Positions 46,500 to 57,392 of a stretch of 64,000 nucleotides of DNA are shown here, piece by piece. Below the pieces are notes generated by a model, which saw only the letters and a program-made list of their open reading frames with translations, did not search any database and was not told where the DNA came from. The stretch covers positions 29,560 through 93,559 of the forward strand of contig LLEY01000209.1 in NCBI GenBank assembly GCA_001414485.1, in the 5' to 3' direction. This stretch comes from Calycina herbarum. Taxonomy: Eukaryota; Ascomycota; Leotiomycetes; Helotiales; Pezizellaceae. Numbering within the stretch: position 1 is the first letter of the stretch; each line of letters opens with the position of its first letter. The position numbers and the translations under genes were made by a program.

Positions 46500-49400
46500 A
46501 TATATAGACAGGCTAATAACCTCGATAACTATGAACTTAGCAGATCGAGCGTCTAGTTTCTTACTAGCTCTATCTGTCTGTATATTCCGTAAGCTTAAGT
46601 AAACCTTGTCTCTAATCTTATACGTAGGAGCGGTATTCCGTGAACGATTTACTTAAGTCTCCTAGTCTTGTTATACCCTTGCTATTGATGATTATACCTA
46701 TTCTATAATAGCCTTAATCTTTGCTACTATTGCTTCGCCCTTTTGAATTAGTGTTTTTGTGTTTATAGGTACTACGACGTCTGTCAAGGGGTCGATAGTC
46801 TGTAACGGATAGCCGTGGCTGAGTTAGAAGGGGCTTATACCCGTTAATATTAAATCCCGTCTGTTAAAAGCTAGCTATACTACTAGCAGCTAGTCGGCCC
46901 AGTCGTCCTAAGCTATATTAATCCACTGCTGTAGAAGCGTCTCGACTTCAGTATTTGCCCGTTCCGTTAACCCGTTAGTTTATAGATAGAAGGCTATAGA
47001 GATCCGTCGTTTAATCCGTAAGAAGTTACAAAGCGTCTTCTATACTCGTCTAATGAATTACAGGCCCCTATTAGACACTATTGCTCTTAGTAGTCTATAT
47101 AAGCTATAGTGTATAGTAATAAATAAGCGAGCAAATTCCTCTAATAATATAGTCGAGTTATAGACCACGAGAAGCACCCCTTTACCTAAACGGTCTATAA
47201 ACACTGCTATTATATTAGAGTCTTTACTTATAGATAGTAGTCTAATAAAGTCGACAGAGATCTCCTGCTATTACTACTTAGGAATTGGTAATAAACAAAG
47301 CAGGCCTTATTTACGATCCCTCTAGACCTTAGTACGTCTATAAACTCTATAATTATAGACAAACTACTTAACTATAGTCTGTAGGTTTAGCTAGAAGAAC
47401 TCTCTTAAGACTATTACAATTGTCTTATTCTTACTAGGATAGCCTGTAAGTGTAGAATTATAGAGTTCCTATATAATTATAGTCCGTAGCAGCTTATAGT
47501 CGGGGACCCATAGTCTGTCTCTAAACTGTAAATCACCGTTCTTATCAACTAAGCAGTTAGAGACAGAGACTTTAACTAGAGAAGCGAGGTCTGCTAGAAA
47601 TACTCTATCTCCTTAGTAGACGGTGTCTATAAGACGCCTGAAGTCCTTATCCTATACCTTTCCCTCTTCCTAGAGGTTCCGTAGTTGGTCTATAAACGCT
47701 TACTATGTCGCTACGTCGCTTACTTAATTCCTCCTATTTACTAACACTAGTGCTAGCTGTATAGTATTTCCTTAAATCATTCCGTCTAGAATTAATTATA
47801 CTATCCTATAATTAAGGCGTTTATCTCTCTCCTCTAGGAGGTCCTAGTCCCTCCTTATTAGTATATCTAGCAGTCCTCTCTCTTTACTTAGGCGATATTA
47901 GATAATTAGGTTAAACTTACTAAGTATTAACTACTACCGTATTTGTCTTTTAGACAGTTTATAGATTGTTATAAAGTACTTAAGATTCTTATAATCCGTA
48001 AGTATTATAAACTACCTAATACTTTTTAACTCCGCTTCCTATTTCTTAAGATAACGAATAATAGCTAACAACTTCTTATTATATATTAGGTAATTATATT
48101 CAGTAGATACGTGTTTCTTTAAGAAGAAGGCTACGGGCTATAAGACGCTATTCTTTACTTGAGAGAGCACGCCTCCTAAGTAATATCTAGAGAAGTCTGT
48201 CTCTAGGACCGTCTCGTAATCTAGGTCAAACTAAGCCAGTACTAGGGCCTCTATAAAGGCCTGCTTTAACTGTTCGAAGGCTCTATTCGCTTCGTCTGTC
48301 TATTAGAAGGATATATCCTTTTTAACAAGACTATAGAGAGGAGCTATAATCTGTAAAAAGTCCTTAATAAACCGTCGATAGAAATTCGTAAATCCTAGGA
48401 AGCTAAGAACGCCTTTTGCTATTATTAGTGCTTTCTAATCTATAATAGCCTATATTTTAGCTGGGTCTATCTATAAACCTTTCCCTACTTCTATAATAAA
48501 CCTAAGGTACTTTGTAGACTATACTTCAAATTCGTACTTATTAATATCAAGCTATAGCCTAGTATCTTAAAGCCTTTATATTACTTTATAGACATACTCG
48601 CGGTACTGGTTATAGATGCTATCTATAAAGACTAAGACATCGTCGACATATACTAAGACAAAGTCGTCTAAGAACTCTTAAAGTATATAATTAATATATC
48701 GCTAGAAAGTGCTAGGAGTATTCGTAAGCCTAAAAGAGGTAATAAGCTATTTAAAAAGCCTAAAGCGTGTCTGGAAAGCCGTTTTCCACTCGTCTCTCTT
48801 CTTAATCTGTATCTTATAAAAGGTAGTAATAATATCTATTTTTATAAACCACTTAGCTTTCCCGATCTGGTTAAGTATCTCTTAGATTAAAGGTAAAGAG
48901 TAGTAGTCCTTATAGGTTAACTTATTTAGTACTCGGTAGTTATAATAGAACTGTAGACCCCTCCCTAGCTTCTATACGAAGAGTACTAGCGCAGCTACTA
49001 GAGAGTTGCTTACTCGAATGAATTCCTTATCTAGTAACTCTGTTAGAGTTTTATAGAGTACTAACAGCTCGTCTTGTAATATATTATAGAGTAGCCTCTA
49101 GAGGACTGTTTCTTCTAATCCGTTTTTAGTCTATAAGAGCTTAATACTATGATTAATTCCTTTACGATATACTAGTAACTTATTTACTTTCTTTCTATCG
49201 AATACTAGATAGAATTCCAGGCTAATCTAGCTAGGTAGCTTCGTCTGTAGGTCTGTATACTTCTTTTCCGCTAATGCTTTTATAATATCTGTAAGGCTTA
49301 CTATAAAGACCTATAGCTTCCGTTTTCGATCTATAAGAAAGTAGAAGACAGCCGCGCTTACTTACTTATAGGAGTAAGACTTTTCTAGCTTGTTATAAAC

Positions 49401-50980
49401 TTCTAACCTAGAGTCTTAGAAGAGCAAGTATCCCTTAGTAGTGTTAAGTAAAGCTCGCTCTCTCCTTAACTAAGATTTTCCTAGAATTATTTCATAGCCC
49501 TCGATCTTAGAGACTACGTAAGTATAAACCCGTTTCTACTAGTAGCCTCTAATATTTATACTAAAAGATACTACTTAGGATATAGTATCCTCTAATACTC
49601 CTTCTACTAACTATAAATGCCTTAGTATAATTTATATATAAGAGAGCTAATAACAACGAATAAAATAGTCTAAAACAATTCTATAGACTAAATACTCTAA
49701 ATCTACTAAGGCTTATAAAGTAGCTACTCTATTTACTAAAGCCGATATAAGAAGAGGTTTTTCGTCTATATATTCCTACTTAAAATGTCTCTAAGTGTCT
49801 ATTACTAACAACTCTCTTCGTTGCCCCTACCTACGCTTTCTAACAGGAGCTACTAGTTTTCCGAATCCGAGGAGATATTACTGTCTTCTTCTTCTAATTC
49901 TAGCGCTACTTCCTTAACCTCTGCCTTCTGTTTACAGACTGAATCCGCTGTTATAGGTCGCCTTAGTAGTCTATATAGACATTCTTAAACAAAATAACTA
50001 GTAGCTCTGTAGCGAAGACAGCGACCAGTATAAGCACGGTTGCTTCGTTCTTCCTAGGACACCTATTTAGCACGCTTAGTACTAGTTGTTAAGACTTTAG
50101 TAGGTGTCGGTTTCTAATCTATACTCTCTACAGATGCCTTATAGGTGACTTTCGGTCCGTTAGTAATATTACCGCTCGTTACCTACTATATAGTATCCGT
50201 CGAGCGTTTCTAAGAAGTCCGTAGTATTTCTAGGAGAGTCTAGGCCCTAGATCTTAATATTCGAGCTTTATAAGCCTTTAAGCGGTTGTCCGTTTCTTTA
50301 ATAATAGAGTAGTAAGACTCGAAGTTAGATTAAGAAGGAACTATAATTATCGCCTTAACTAACTCGTTACTAAGGATTCGGTTAAGAGACACCTTCTTTA
50401 CGTCGTCTAGCTAAGATCCTCCTCTAGACTCTATAAACAGGGCTTGCTATTCCGTAAAGACCTCTAGGAATAGTCTTAAGCCCTAGCAGAAGAATTCCAG
50501 CTTTCGTTACGCTCTTTCCTTAGCCTACGAGTCTCTAAATATAAACTCTACTCGACTTAAGAAATCACTGCTATTAGCTAGCTCTAGCTTGCCCTGTTCC
50601 TGTACCTATGCTTCTATTCTACGGAGCGTCTTACCTTATAAGGATCTATTAAGTGTCTAAAACTTAATATATTTAGTATATCTATAATAGTCGACTTCGA
50701 TTTTAGCTTGTGCTTATTATAACTAAGCTTCTAGCTTATCCGAGTCTCCGTAGAATTCTAGTAGTAGAGGAAGAGATTTCCTAGGTTTATTATTGTTGTA
50801 GACTATTTATAAGCGAGCTTTCTTATCCTTCTTTTACTTATTTATAATCTGTAGACGATCGTCCTCTTAGACAGATATTAACTAATTCCGCTGCTCTTAA
50901 ACATACTATAGGAACCAGGTAGGTAGCTAATTCGGTATACCGCCTTCTTATAGTTCTTCTATTATTTATAAGTTCTATAA
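46500..50980 (-). pseudogene. Gypsy E1 gag-pol, lightly damaged
   Basis: Minus-strand order: gag (about 50950-50050), a knuckle-like CLYWSL segment near 50020, protease ending in GYEIILGKS (about 49500), RT with LTYKDYYSLPLIQEIL (about 48920), KWFIKIDI, FRLTNTPSTFQRYINYIL and LDDFVLVYVDDVLVFID (about 48640), then RNase H, and integrase about 47700-46900. The catalytic YVDD is preserved. The RT stretch of roughly 110 residues contains a single stop, TAG after FRLFK. Other parts have more stops, so the polyprotein is not made in full. Confidence 0.8.
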
Positions 50981-51147
50981 ATGCCGTGAAATAGCCTGTA
51001 AGTTCTAGTATTACTATAAAGGCTCGATATATTCTAGTATTACTAAAATAGCCTGATATATTCTAGTGTTACTATAAAGGCCCGTTATATTCTAGTATTA
51101 CTAAAATAGCCTAATATATTCTAGTATTACTATAAAGGCCCGTTGTT
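50974..51147. repeat. 29-bp tandem repeat in the E1 leader
   Basis: Five copies start at 51003, 51032, 51061, 51090 and 51119, each TTCTAGTATTACTA followed alternately by TAAAGGC or AAATAGC, preceded by a degenerate copy. They lie between the 5' LTR and gag. The alternation suggests a 58-bp higher unit. Confidence 0.85.
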
Positions 51148-51163
51148 TTTAAATCGAATCTAA

Positions 51164-51405
51164 TATCAGGGCTTATAATAAGTACTAATGAATTAAACTA
51201 TAGAGGCTGTCTATATATAAGAAGATTCGATTATCCTTTCTAAGTTAGAGTCCTTACTAACTTATATACTTAGTTAGCTCTTTCTAGAGGTTTCTACTAA
51301 GGGTACTCTCGAAGGTTCTATTACGTCTATGCGTTGCCAAGCGAGGTCACGTGAATGCGTCGCTGAAGTACTCCGAGACTTATTTCACAGATATAACTCT
51401 TAACA
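51164..51405 (-). repeat. Right LTR of gypsy E1 (5' LTR in element orientation)
   Basis: 242 bp, TATCAGGG to CTCTTAACA, same length as the left LTR but with more G-to-A and C-to-T changes. Confidence 0.93.
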
Positions 51406-51579
51406 GCGGCGACGTTATAGTTTATATAGTTAGATTAGATATAATACTCGTATATATAAGATATCTTAGAAATCGATTAATATAAGTAGCTAGGGTTTTT
51501 TTTATATATTTAGAGTTATCACGTTTTAGTATTCTTATAATCTACTTAACTAGGTAATCTACTCGACTAGGAAATATAT

Positions 51580-51800
51580 TAACTATAGTTTAAAGAATTA
51601 AGCTAAGCTATATTACTAGTTTATATCTCTAGTTCTTATTTAATAAAATAATAATAACTCTTTATATTAGTTACTAAAAAAAGATAAAATAGATATAATA
51701 TTAGAAGCTATCTATAGTAGTACTTAGAGCTATATAGTTGTCTCGGCGCTAACTAGAGGTAGTTGTATCTATCGCTTAAGCTACTCTATTTGTCTGTACC
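51580..51800. other. Right edge of the AT-rich block
   Basis: No gene. Composition returns to normal between about 51750 and 51820. No further transposon end is seen. Confidence 0.5.
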
Positions 51801-52379
51801 AGACTAGTACTAGCTCCCCAGCTAATCTCCTCTCTATTATTTTCAGAAGAGCCCACTCTCCACGAGTTTACAGGCCCTTCACTCGTCCAACCCGCTCCAC
51901 GCTCCACACCACAACCGCCGAGCAGCCTGTGATCTTTCCTCTTTGGCACCTTGGCACCCATCACTTCACTCCCCACTCAGTCCGAGCCCGAGAAAAGCGA
52001 ACGCATCCACTCTGAGCGCGGTTGCGAGCTCTGTTACCAATTCCACTTCCACTTCCACTCCCAAACAGCTCGACACAGCTCGACACAGCTCTCATCGCCA
52101 ACTTCACTCCTTCAACTGTTCGCTGGTGACCACTCAGCGACGTTCCGGCAGTGCTGCATCAATGTCTTGCACAAAATTGGATCGACCATAGAAGCAACCC
52201 CCTTGCTTGCGCTGACGCCTCACCCATCATTGTCGCTGAGCAGCCCAGCCCGCACTTCCGACAAGAGCCCCCATCTCCCCATTTCCTCAAAGTCCTCGAC
52301 CCTCGACCCATCAAAATAAACTCAATTCACGACTCCCTCCTCTCGATCTGCTTCGAAACTCCAGGTCAACTCGCCCAAG
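51801..52379 (+). promoter_or_regulatory. Promoter and 5' UTR region of SEC2
   Basis: CT-rich, normal-composition DNA leading to the SEC2 start, with tandem CAGCTCGACA units at about 52068-52090. Short open frames here overlap one another and show no family resemblance. Transcription start not determined. Confidence 0.5.
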
Positions 52380-54617
52380 ATGTCAGAGTAAGTAGATGCA
52401 CAATCTGCTAATCTACCATCGTCATTCTATACTAACTATCTACTTTCTAGCCTTATACAAGCCGGTTGGGCTAAAGGTCACCATCCCACGCCGCAAGAAA
52501 CCCTACAACAGCTACGCTCCCTTTCCTCGAGAGACACCACGAGAAAGACGAAGATTGTTCAAAGACCCGTCGCGAAATCGGTATCAACAGGTGCTTTACA
52601 CTCAATGGCCTCAGTGGCAAACGCGCCAGCCCTACCACCGACACCTCCACTAAAATCCCGAAGTCCTTTGTATAGCGATGCCGATGGAAATATGAGCACA
52701 TTACCAGATCCTCGAAGTCGGACCATGTCACCTGCAAACGATAATAGCCTCGGGAGCCCATCACCCGCTCATCCAGATCTCAGCAACGAGGTTGCTACCC
52801 TCAGTAATAAATTAATTAGTGCCATTAATCACCAGACGAACCTTGACGATACGCTCTCGGAAACAAAACATGCGTTGGAAGCTTCACAGAAACGGGTCAA
52901 GCAGCTTGAGCAGGAAAATAATGACCATGCGGAATTACTCGCTCGCGGGATCTTGATACGGAAATCTGTTGCCGAGGTCGAGAAGAGTAAAATCGTTGTT
53001 CAACTCGCCGAGGAGAAACGGCAGCGGGCGGAAGTCGAGAAGGAGAAGAAGAGTATCGAGCAGGAACTTGAGAATTTGACTACGGCATTGTTTGAAGAGG
53101 CAAATAAGGTAAGGTAGTCCATTGCTAACTATATTCTCGCTTGCTAATATTTACAGATGGTCATCACCGCACGCGAATCAGCTCAAAAAGATCATGATAT
53201 GGTTCAGAAGAAGAATGACCAACTCAAAGCCCAACTCGCAGACACCGAGAGTCTATTAAAATCACACCAAGAACAGCTTGCCGAGTTGAAACAGGTTATG
53301 GAGCAGATGACGAAAGCGCGAGAGGAATCGACGAACATGACGGCACCTTCGACTCCAGGTTTGAGCAAAATGGACAGCAAGGACGAGATGAGAAATGATT
53401 CGGAAGGAACCCAACCATCGTCCATACCAGATCCAGTTTCACCATCCTGCCCCACGAGCTTCACACATCTCATACAACCCGTACTTCGAACGGATCTCTC
53501 AGCATACGAAGATTTCACTTCTATTCTACGGATGTCTAAGAATGTTGCTGGCAGCAGAGTGTCTAGTGGGTCATATGGTACCATTGGATTGGGTCTTGGA
53601 CTTGGAGGATATGTAGGTGGGGCCAGTAACGGGTCAACCACGTCAATCTCCACTTCTGCTACACATGGTTCATCTCCTGCCACACCAACCACCCCCGCAT
53701 CTTCAGTCAGCAGCAATTCAACCAATGGACCAAATTCCTTGACTCCTCTCAAAGACACAAAATTCTACAAGAGAGCCTTGGCAGAAGACATCGAACCGAC
53801 TTTACGCCTTGATACTGCTCCAGGTCTTTCGTGGCTGGCCCGACGCACGGTATTGAATGCCGTTTGCGAGGGAATTCTTGTCATAGAACCCATGCCATCA
53901 TCAACCAAACCATACGTCTTTGCCTGTTCCTTGTGCGGCGAGTCTCGTAAGGATCCGGCACATATTAGAAGTCATCGCTTCCGAACCAGCGAGAACGAGA
54001 ATGCGCAGAGATATCCTCTTTGTAGGTATTGTCATGGTCGTGTTCGCTCAACCTGCGATTTCCTTGGCTTCTTGAGGATTCTCAAGGATGGACATTGGAG
54101 AGCGGATGATGAGGTTGCTGAGAGAGCTGCTTGGGAGGAGAGTGTGAGACTTAGAGAACAGATGTTTTGGTGTCGGATGGGAGGAGGAGTTGTGCCTACT
54201 CACCAAGTGAATCAGGAACCGGCGAGGAGTCCACGCGTTAGTGGGGATTCGAGAATTGAGCAGGAGAAGGAGTTGACCAAGGAAGTCGACGAGACGGGAG
54301 AAATCCAACCAAGAGATGTCACGCCTGTTACTGAACTCTCTCCACGCGGTTCAACGAAGTTACAGTCACCGAATCGAATTAGCAAGTCCTCGATGAGATC
54401 GGATGGTAAGACGGATGATGCTCCGTTGCCGAGCCCGCTGCGCAAGGTTTCGCTGGAACGAGGGGTGTCGACGGAAGACGGAATGGTCATTGAGAAGCAT
54501 AATTTGAGGAAGGAGAATATGAGGGAATCCGTTCAGTCCGTTTCGTCGTTAGAAGTAGACGGGCACAAAGATGGGATTCAGAGACTTTCGATTACGATTC
54601 CTGGGGCGCAGGAATGA
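52380..54617 (+). CDS. SEC2: Rab guanine nucleotide exchange factor Sec2
   Basis: Exons 52380-52387, 52451-53108 and 53157-54617 give 708 residues. The tiny first exon encodes only MSD(partial); intron 1 is 63 bp (GTAAGT, TACTAAC, CTAG) and intron 2 is 48 bp (GTAAGG, GCTAAT, ACAG). Start chosen because splicing gives one frame (MSDLIQAGWAKG). Residues about 112-283 form the long Sec2-type coiled coil, with the family signature LTTALFEEANKMV spanning the exon 2-3 junction. Sec2 activates the Rab GTPase Sec4 on secretory vesicles for exocytosis and polar growth. A Ser/Gly/Thr-rich linker follows, then a conserved-looking region with C479-x2-C482 and C511-x2-C514, a possible zinc site as in the C-terminal part of fungal Sec2/Rabin relatives. 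The C-terminal 150 residues are charged and probably disordered. No damage seen. Confidence 0.93.
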
Positions 54618-55388
54618 TTTTCCTTTTTTTTTGGGTTGGTAATGGGCCTTTTTCCTTGACCATAAAAAGAGGATGAAGATGGACTGGCGTTTTTTGGGTT
54701 GCGGGGAAGGGAATTGTCCATAAGAAAAATTTTGACCGGTGTGTCGAGCTTTGTTTTGTTGGGACAACTTTTGGGCGTTGGTGTTTTTTATGATAATACC
54801 ATAAGCGATCGATTCATTTTAATTATGGAGGAAGAATGATGGATGGGGTGGGATGGGATGGGTTGGGTTGTATGTCTTTTTTTTTTGCGAGTTTTCTTCT
54901 TTTGTAAGATTTTTGAGGGGAAGGGATGGGAATATAGTTTATAGTGTGTTTGGTGACGAGGATTGTGTATGAAGGGGATGGAAGGGGCAGGAGAGGATGA
55001 GGAGGGGAGAGGGGAAGATGATAATGAAATGAATAAGAAACACTTTTTTTTGGCTTCCAAATCCTTTTTTGATGTGTATTTCTTGCTTCTGTGTGTATTT
55101 GGTGCTTTTGATGACGGGGCTTTCTGGCTTGAGGTGTCTTGAGAGTAGTTGGGGGGGGAGGCATGAGGGAGCGGAGTCGCGGAATCCGAGAGGCTTTCTT
55201 TTCTGGATCTTACTTCTTTCTCTGTCTGTGCCTTCCTTCGCTCGCTCTCTTCCAACTTCAACCTCCAACCTCCCGTCCGGTTTCCAAAAAAAGAATAGGA
55301 GGTTGTTATGTGTTGTTCGGACTTTTCCTCCTCCTCTGCGGGCGGGAGCATGAAAGATAAATATTGAGCAGCTTTCATCCGTTGCGTT

Positions 55389-55445
55389 GCCCCCTCTCTT
55401 CCTCTTCCTCTTCCTCTTCCTCTTCCTCTTACTCCTCTTACTCCT
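55389..55445. repeat. CTTCCT hexanucleotide microsatellite
   Basis: A pure pyrimidine tract of about six CTTCCT units followed by ACTCCT variants. It generates the Arg-Gly repeat of a spurious minus-strand frame. Confidence 0.85.
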
Positions 55446-57012
55446 ATGTAGTTGTTTTCCTTTCTACTTTCCACGCTTTTCCCTTTTCCAGGGCATGCTT
55501 GCGGGAGGGGGTGTTGTTTCTTTCGTGTATGAGTGAGTGAGCTATTATTGGTTGAATCGTGTTTGAAGGGAGGTTGTGGGGGGTGATGTTTGTTTGTTGT
55601 TTGTTGTTGTGGAGGAAAGGGATTGTGGAGGGGGGAGGTTTGTTTTGAAGGTGGGATTGGGTGTTGAAAGAGGAATGTGGAAATTTGGTAGATAGATAGA
55701 TGTATTGATGGGGGTTTTTTTGTTAGATGACGTTCTTTGGGGTGTTTGGGGAGGGTGTGGGGGTATGGGGGTATGGTTTGGATTTGGGGTTGGGGTTGTT
55801 TGTAGCTTATCTACCAATCAATAGCTTGCCTTGATTTTTGGAAATATTGTTGATGGATCTGGGAGGGATGGGATGCGTAGAAATAGAGTTGTGATATATA
55901 ACTTGAGGTGAGAGATGAGAGTCTGGGTTCTCGTTGTTAAAACTTCCAAGTTGGGAATGCTGTGGATTTTGACGTTCTTCATTTTACCGTTCTCGCTTGG
56001 TTTCTTGGGATTTCCGAATCTTGAATTGGAATTTGGGGTTAGAGGAGTTTGGGTTTTTATCTTCCGAGATTTCAAGGTAATATTACGAAGTCCTTTATAC
56101 AATTTCGCTTGCTCTGAAGTCACAAAAAATAGTTGGAAAGGGGGGGGGGGGGAGGATGGTGTAATAGTAATTTATTTTTATTTTGAACCCCCCTCCCCCC
56201 TCGTGTCCTACGCATCTTGAGCATTTTATCTTGAAGCATGTAGAATTCGCTTCCATACCCACCTCAAATTTTCTACTCCAAAATCCTCTACTTCCGAGCT
56301 TGGCCATCGGGTCACTTGCTCCCCGAATAGATCTTCAAAAAACCAAGTTTCAAAATAGCAAAAGGGAATTGCAGTATCCTTCCTCCTCCCCTATCTATCC
56401 TACCATCGAAGTCGGTCGCTCATTTACTCTCCCGCAATTTTCGTTGGTAGTAACATTGAACCTAAGAAGGGGGGATTCAATGGAAGCGAGAATTTAGAGC
56501 AACTAATAAATTGTTCTTGGTTCATTCAGTGTTTTTAGTATCAAGATCAGCTCTACCTTCCAAGAGAGAAAGCTTAAAATGCTGCATAGTAAACCCCTAA
56601 GAATCAAAAGCTACAAAAAATCCGCCGTTATGAGTAGGTGAATTTGAGTTTTGATGGAAGTCTTTGGGTTATTCGGATGTGTATAGTTGTATACAACTTG
56701 TAAAGTATCTTCTTCATGTATGTGAGAACTCTAAGAAAGAGCTGGGGATGAAGAAGAGGTAAAGAAGAGAGAACAAGAGTATCTAGCAAACTTCAAGGAA
56801 ACCTTATTTGTTGCTCAAGTCACTCTTTGATAGTATTGTGAAGGTTTGAAGTGGTTTTTAAGATACCCCTTATTACTACTTTCATTGGAGAAAGATAGCA
56901 GGGATAGTAGAATGGAGTGAAAATAAGTAAGTACGTGAGAAACTAGAAAGATTTCTGGTTGAGGTTATCCCATCCAGACGTGAGCGTTACTCTTCAAAAT
57001 CTAACTGTTCAC

Positions 57013-57137
57013 AGGTTACCTGGAAATAGCAAAACTTCTGTTATTGGGTATTGTTAGGTAACCTACAGATAGTCTGAATTTCTGTTCGCAGGGCAGGTTT
57101 CCTGGGGATAGCTATTCGTAGGTGACCTACCAATAGC
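57013..57137. repeat. Four copies of an 18-bp motif AGGTNNCCTNNNNATAG
   Basis: Copies at 57013-57030, 57056-57073, 57095-57112 and 57120-57137. Three have the near-palindromic core AGGTNACCT, and all are followed after four bases by ATAG. Spacing shortens 43, 39, 25. TTCTGTT recurs between copies 1-2 and 2-3, so part of the array may be a decayed tandem duplication. Confidence 0.75.
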
Positions 57138-57392
57138 ACCGGAATGTGCAGCTTCATATCCACCATTACTTGGCTTCAATTTACTTTCCAAACTTCAATT
57201 CACGAAGAGATGTTTGTGAATACGCTAGAACATAAGAGTTCCGCCCAGTAAGAGGAGAGTAGATACAGGACTCCATCATTATTAACGACAAAGTAATTTG
57301 ATATCGCAAAATACTGTGCCATTTTAAACTAACTCCATACCAATGCATAGCCCATCAACGCCCGCTAAATGACCCAGTAACCTTGATATTTT

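Larger units (their letters stand above)
45943..51405 (-). mobile_element. Gypsy E1 LTR retrotransposon
   Basis: 5463 bp, two 242-bp LTRs (45943-46184, 51164-51405), perfect GCGGC duplications (45938-45942, 51406-51410). F4 reads AAGGTAAGCGGCGACG at the same place, confirming the insertion. The minus-strand purine tract AGCAGGAAGAGGGG next to the left LTR gives the orientation. It is the least RIPed retrotransposon here. It is inserted in F3. Confidence 0.95.
33001..51579 (+). mobile_element. Fot1/pogo transposon F3, expanded by nested insertions
   Basis: TIRs at 33001 (ACGTATTTCCTAGTCGAG) and ending 51579 (inverse, with ACGT turned to ATAT), TA duplications at 32999-33000 and 51580-51581. 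Its own sequence is 33001-33820, 35684-36287, 36754-36918, 45886-45942 and 51411-51579, together 1815 bp. This aligns in order with the 1803-bp relative F4, and each break falls at a verified target duplication. Transposase reads on the plus strand. The left TIR has two CCTAGTCGAGTAGATTA boxes, 33009 and 33026, 17 bp apart. Confidence 0.9.
54618..57392. other. Convergent intergenic region SEC2-SLU7, 2.8 kb, no gene
   Basis: Low-complexity DNA: strong G/T bias on the plus strand at about 54620-55160 and 55500-56060, a G13 run at 56140-56152, and C-runs at 56188-56200 able to pair with it. Open frames here are Lys/Pro/Ser-rich by-products of the bias. From about 56200 the composition is ordinary. 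3' UTRs of both flanking genes must lie inside; a non-coding RNA is possible but unsupported. Confidence 0.6.

Noticed and set aside
50974..51147. CRISPR-like array
   Set aside because: The 29-bp units are contiguous with no unique spacers and sit in a eukaryotic retrotransposon leader.
5228..51579. A giant Starship-type element or a defence island
   Set aside because: No tyrosine recombinase captain or cargo genes are visible; every resolvable segment is an LTR element, a pogo-type element or a MITE.
51776..52411. Small frames upstream of SEC2, including one of 122 codons
   Set aside because: They overlap in several frames and both strands within the SEC2 5' region and look like CT-biased leader sequence.
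54788..55474. A 228-codon open frame on the minus strand downstream of SEC2
   Set aside because: It is Arg-Gly, Lys and Ser rich because it reads a purine/pyrimidine-biased tract and the CTTCCT microsatellite. Overlapping frames are equally open, and no domain is visible.
55545..56123. Two further minus-strand frames of about 90-100 codons
   Set aside because: Thr/Pro/Asn-rich translations of the G/T-biased tract, with no start context or family resemblance.
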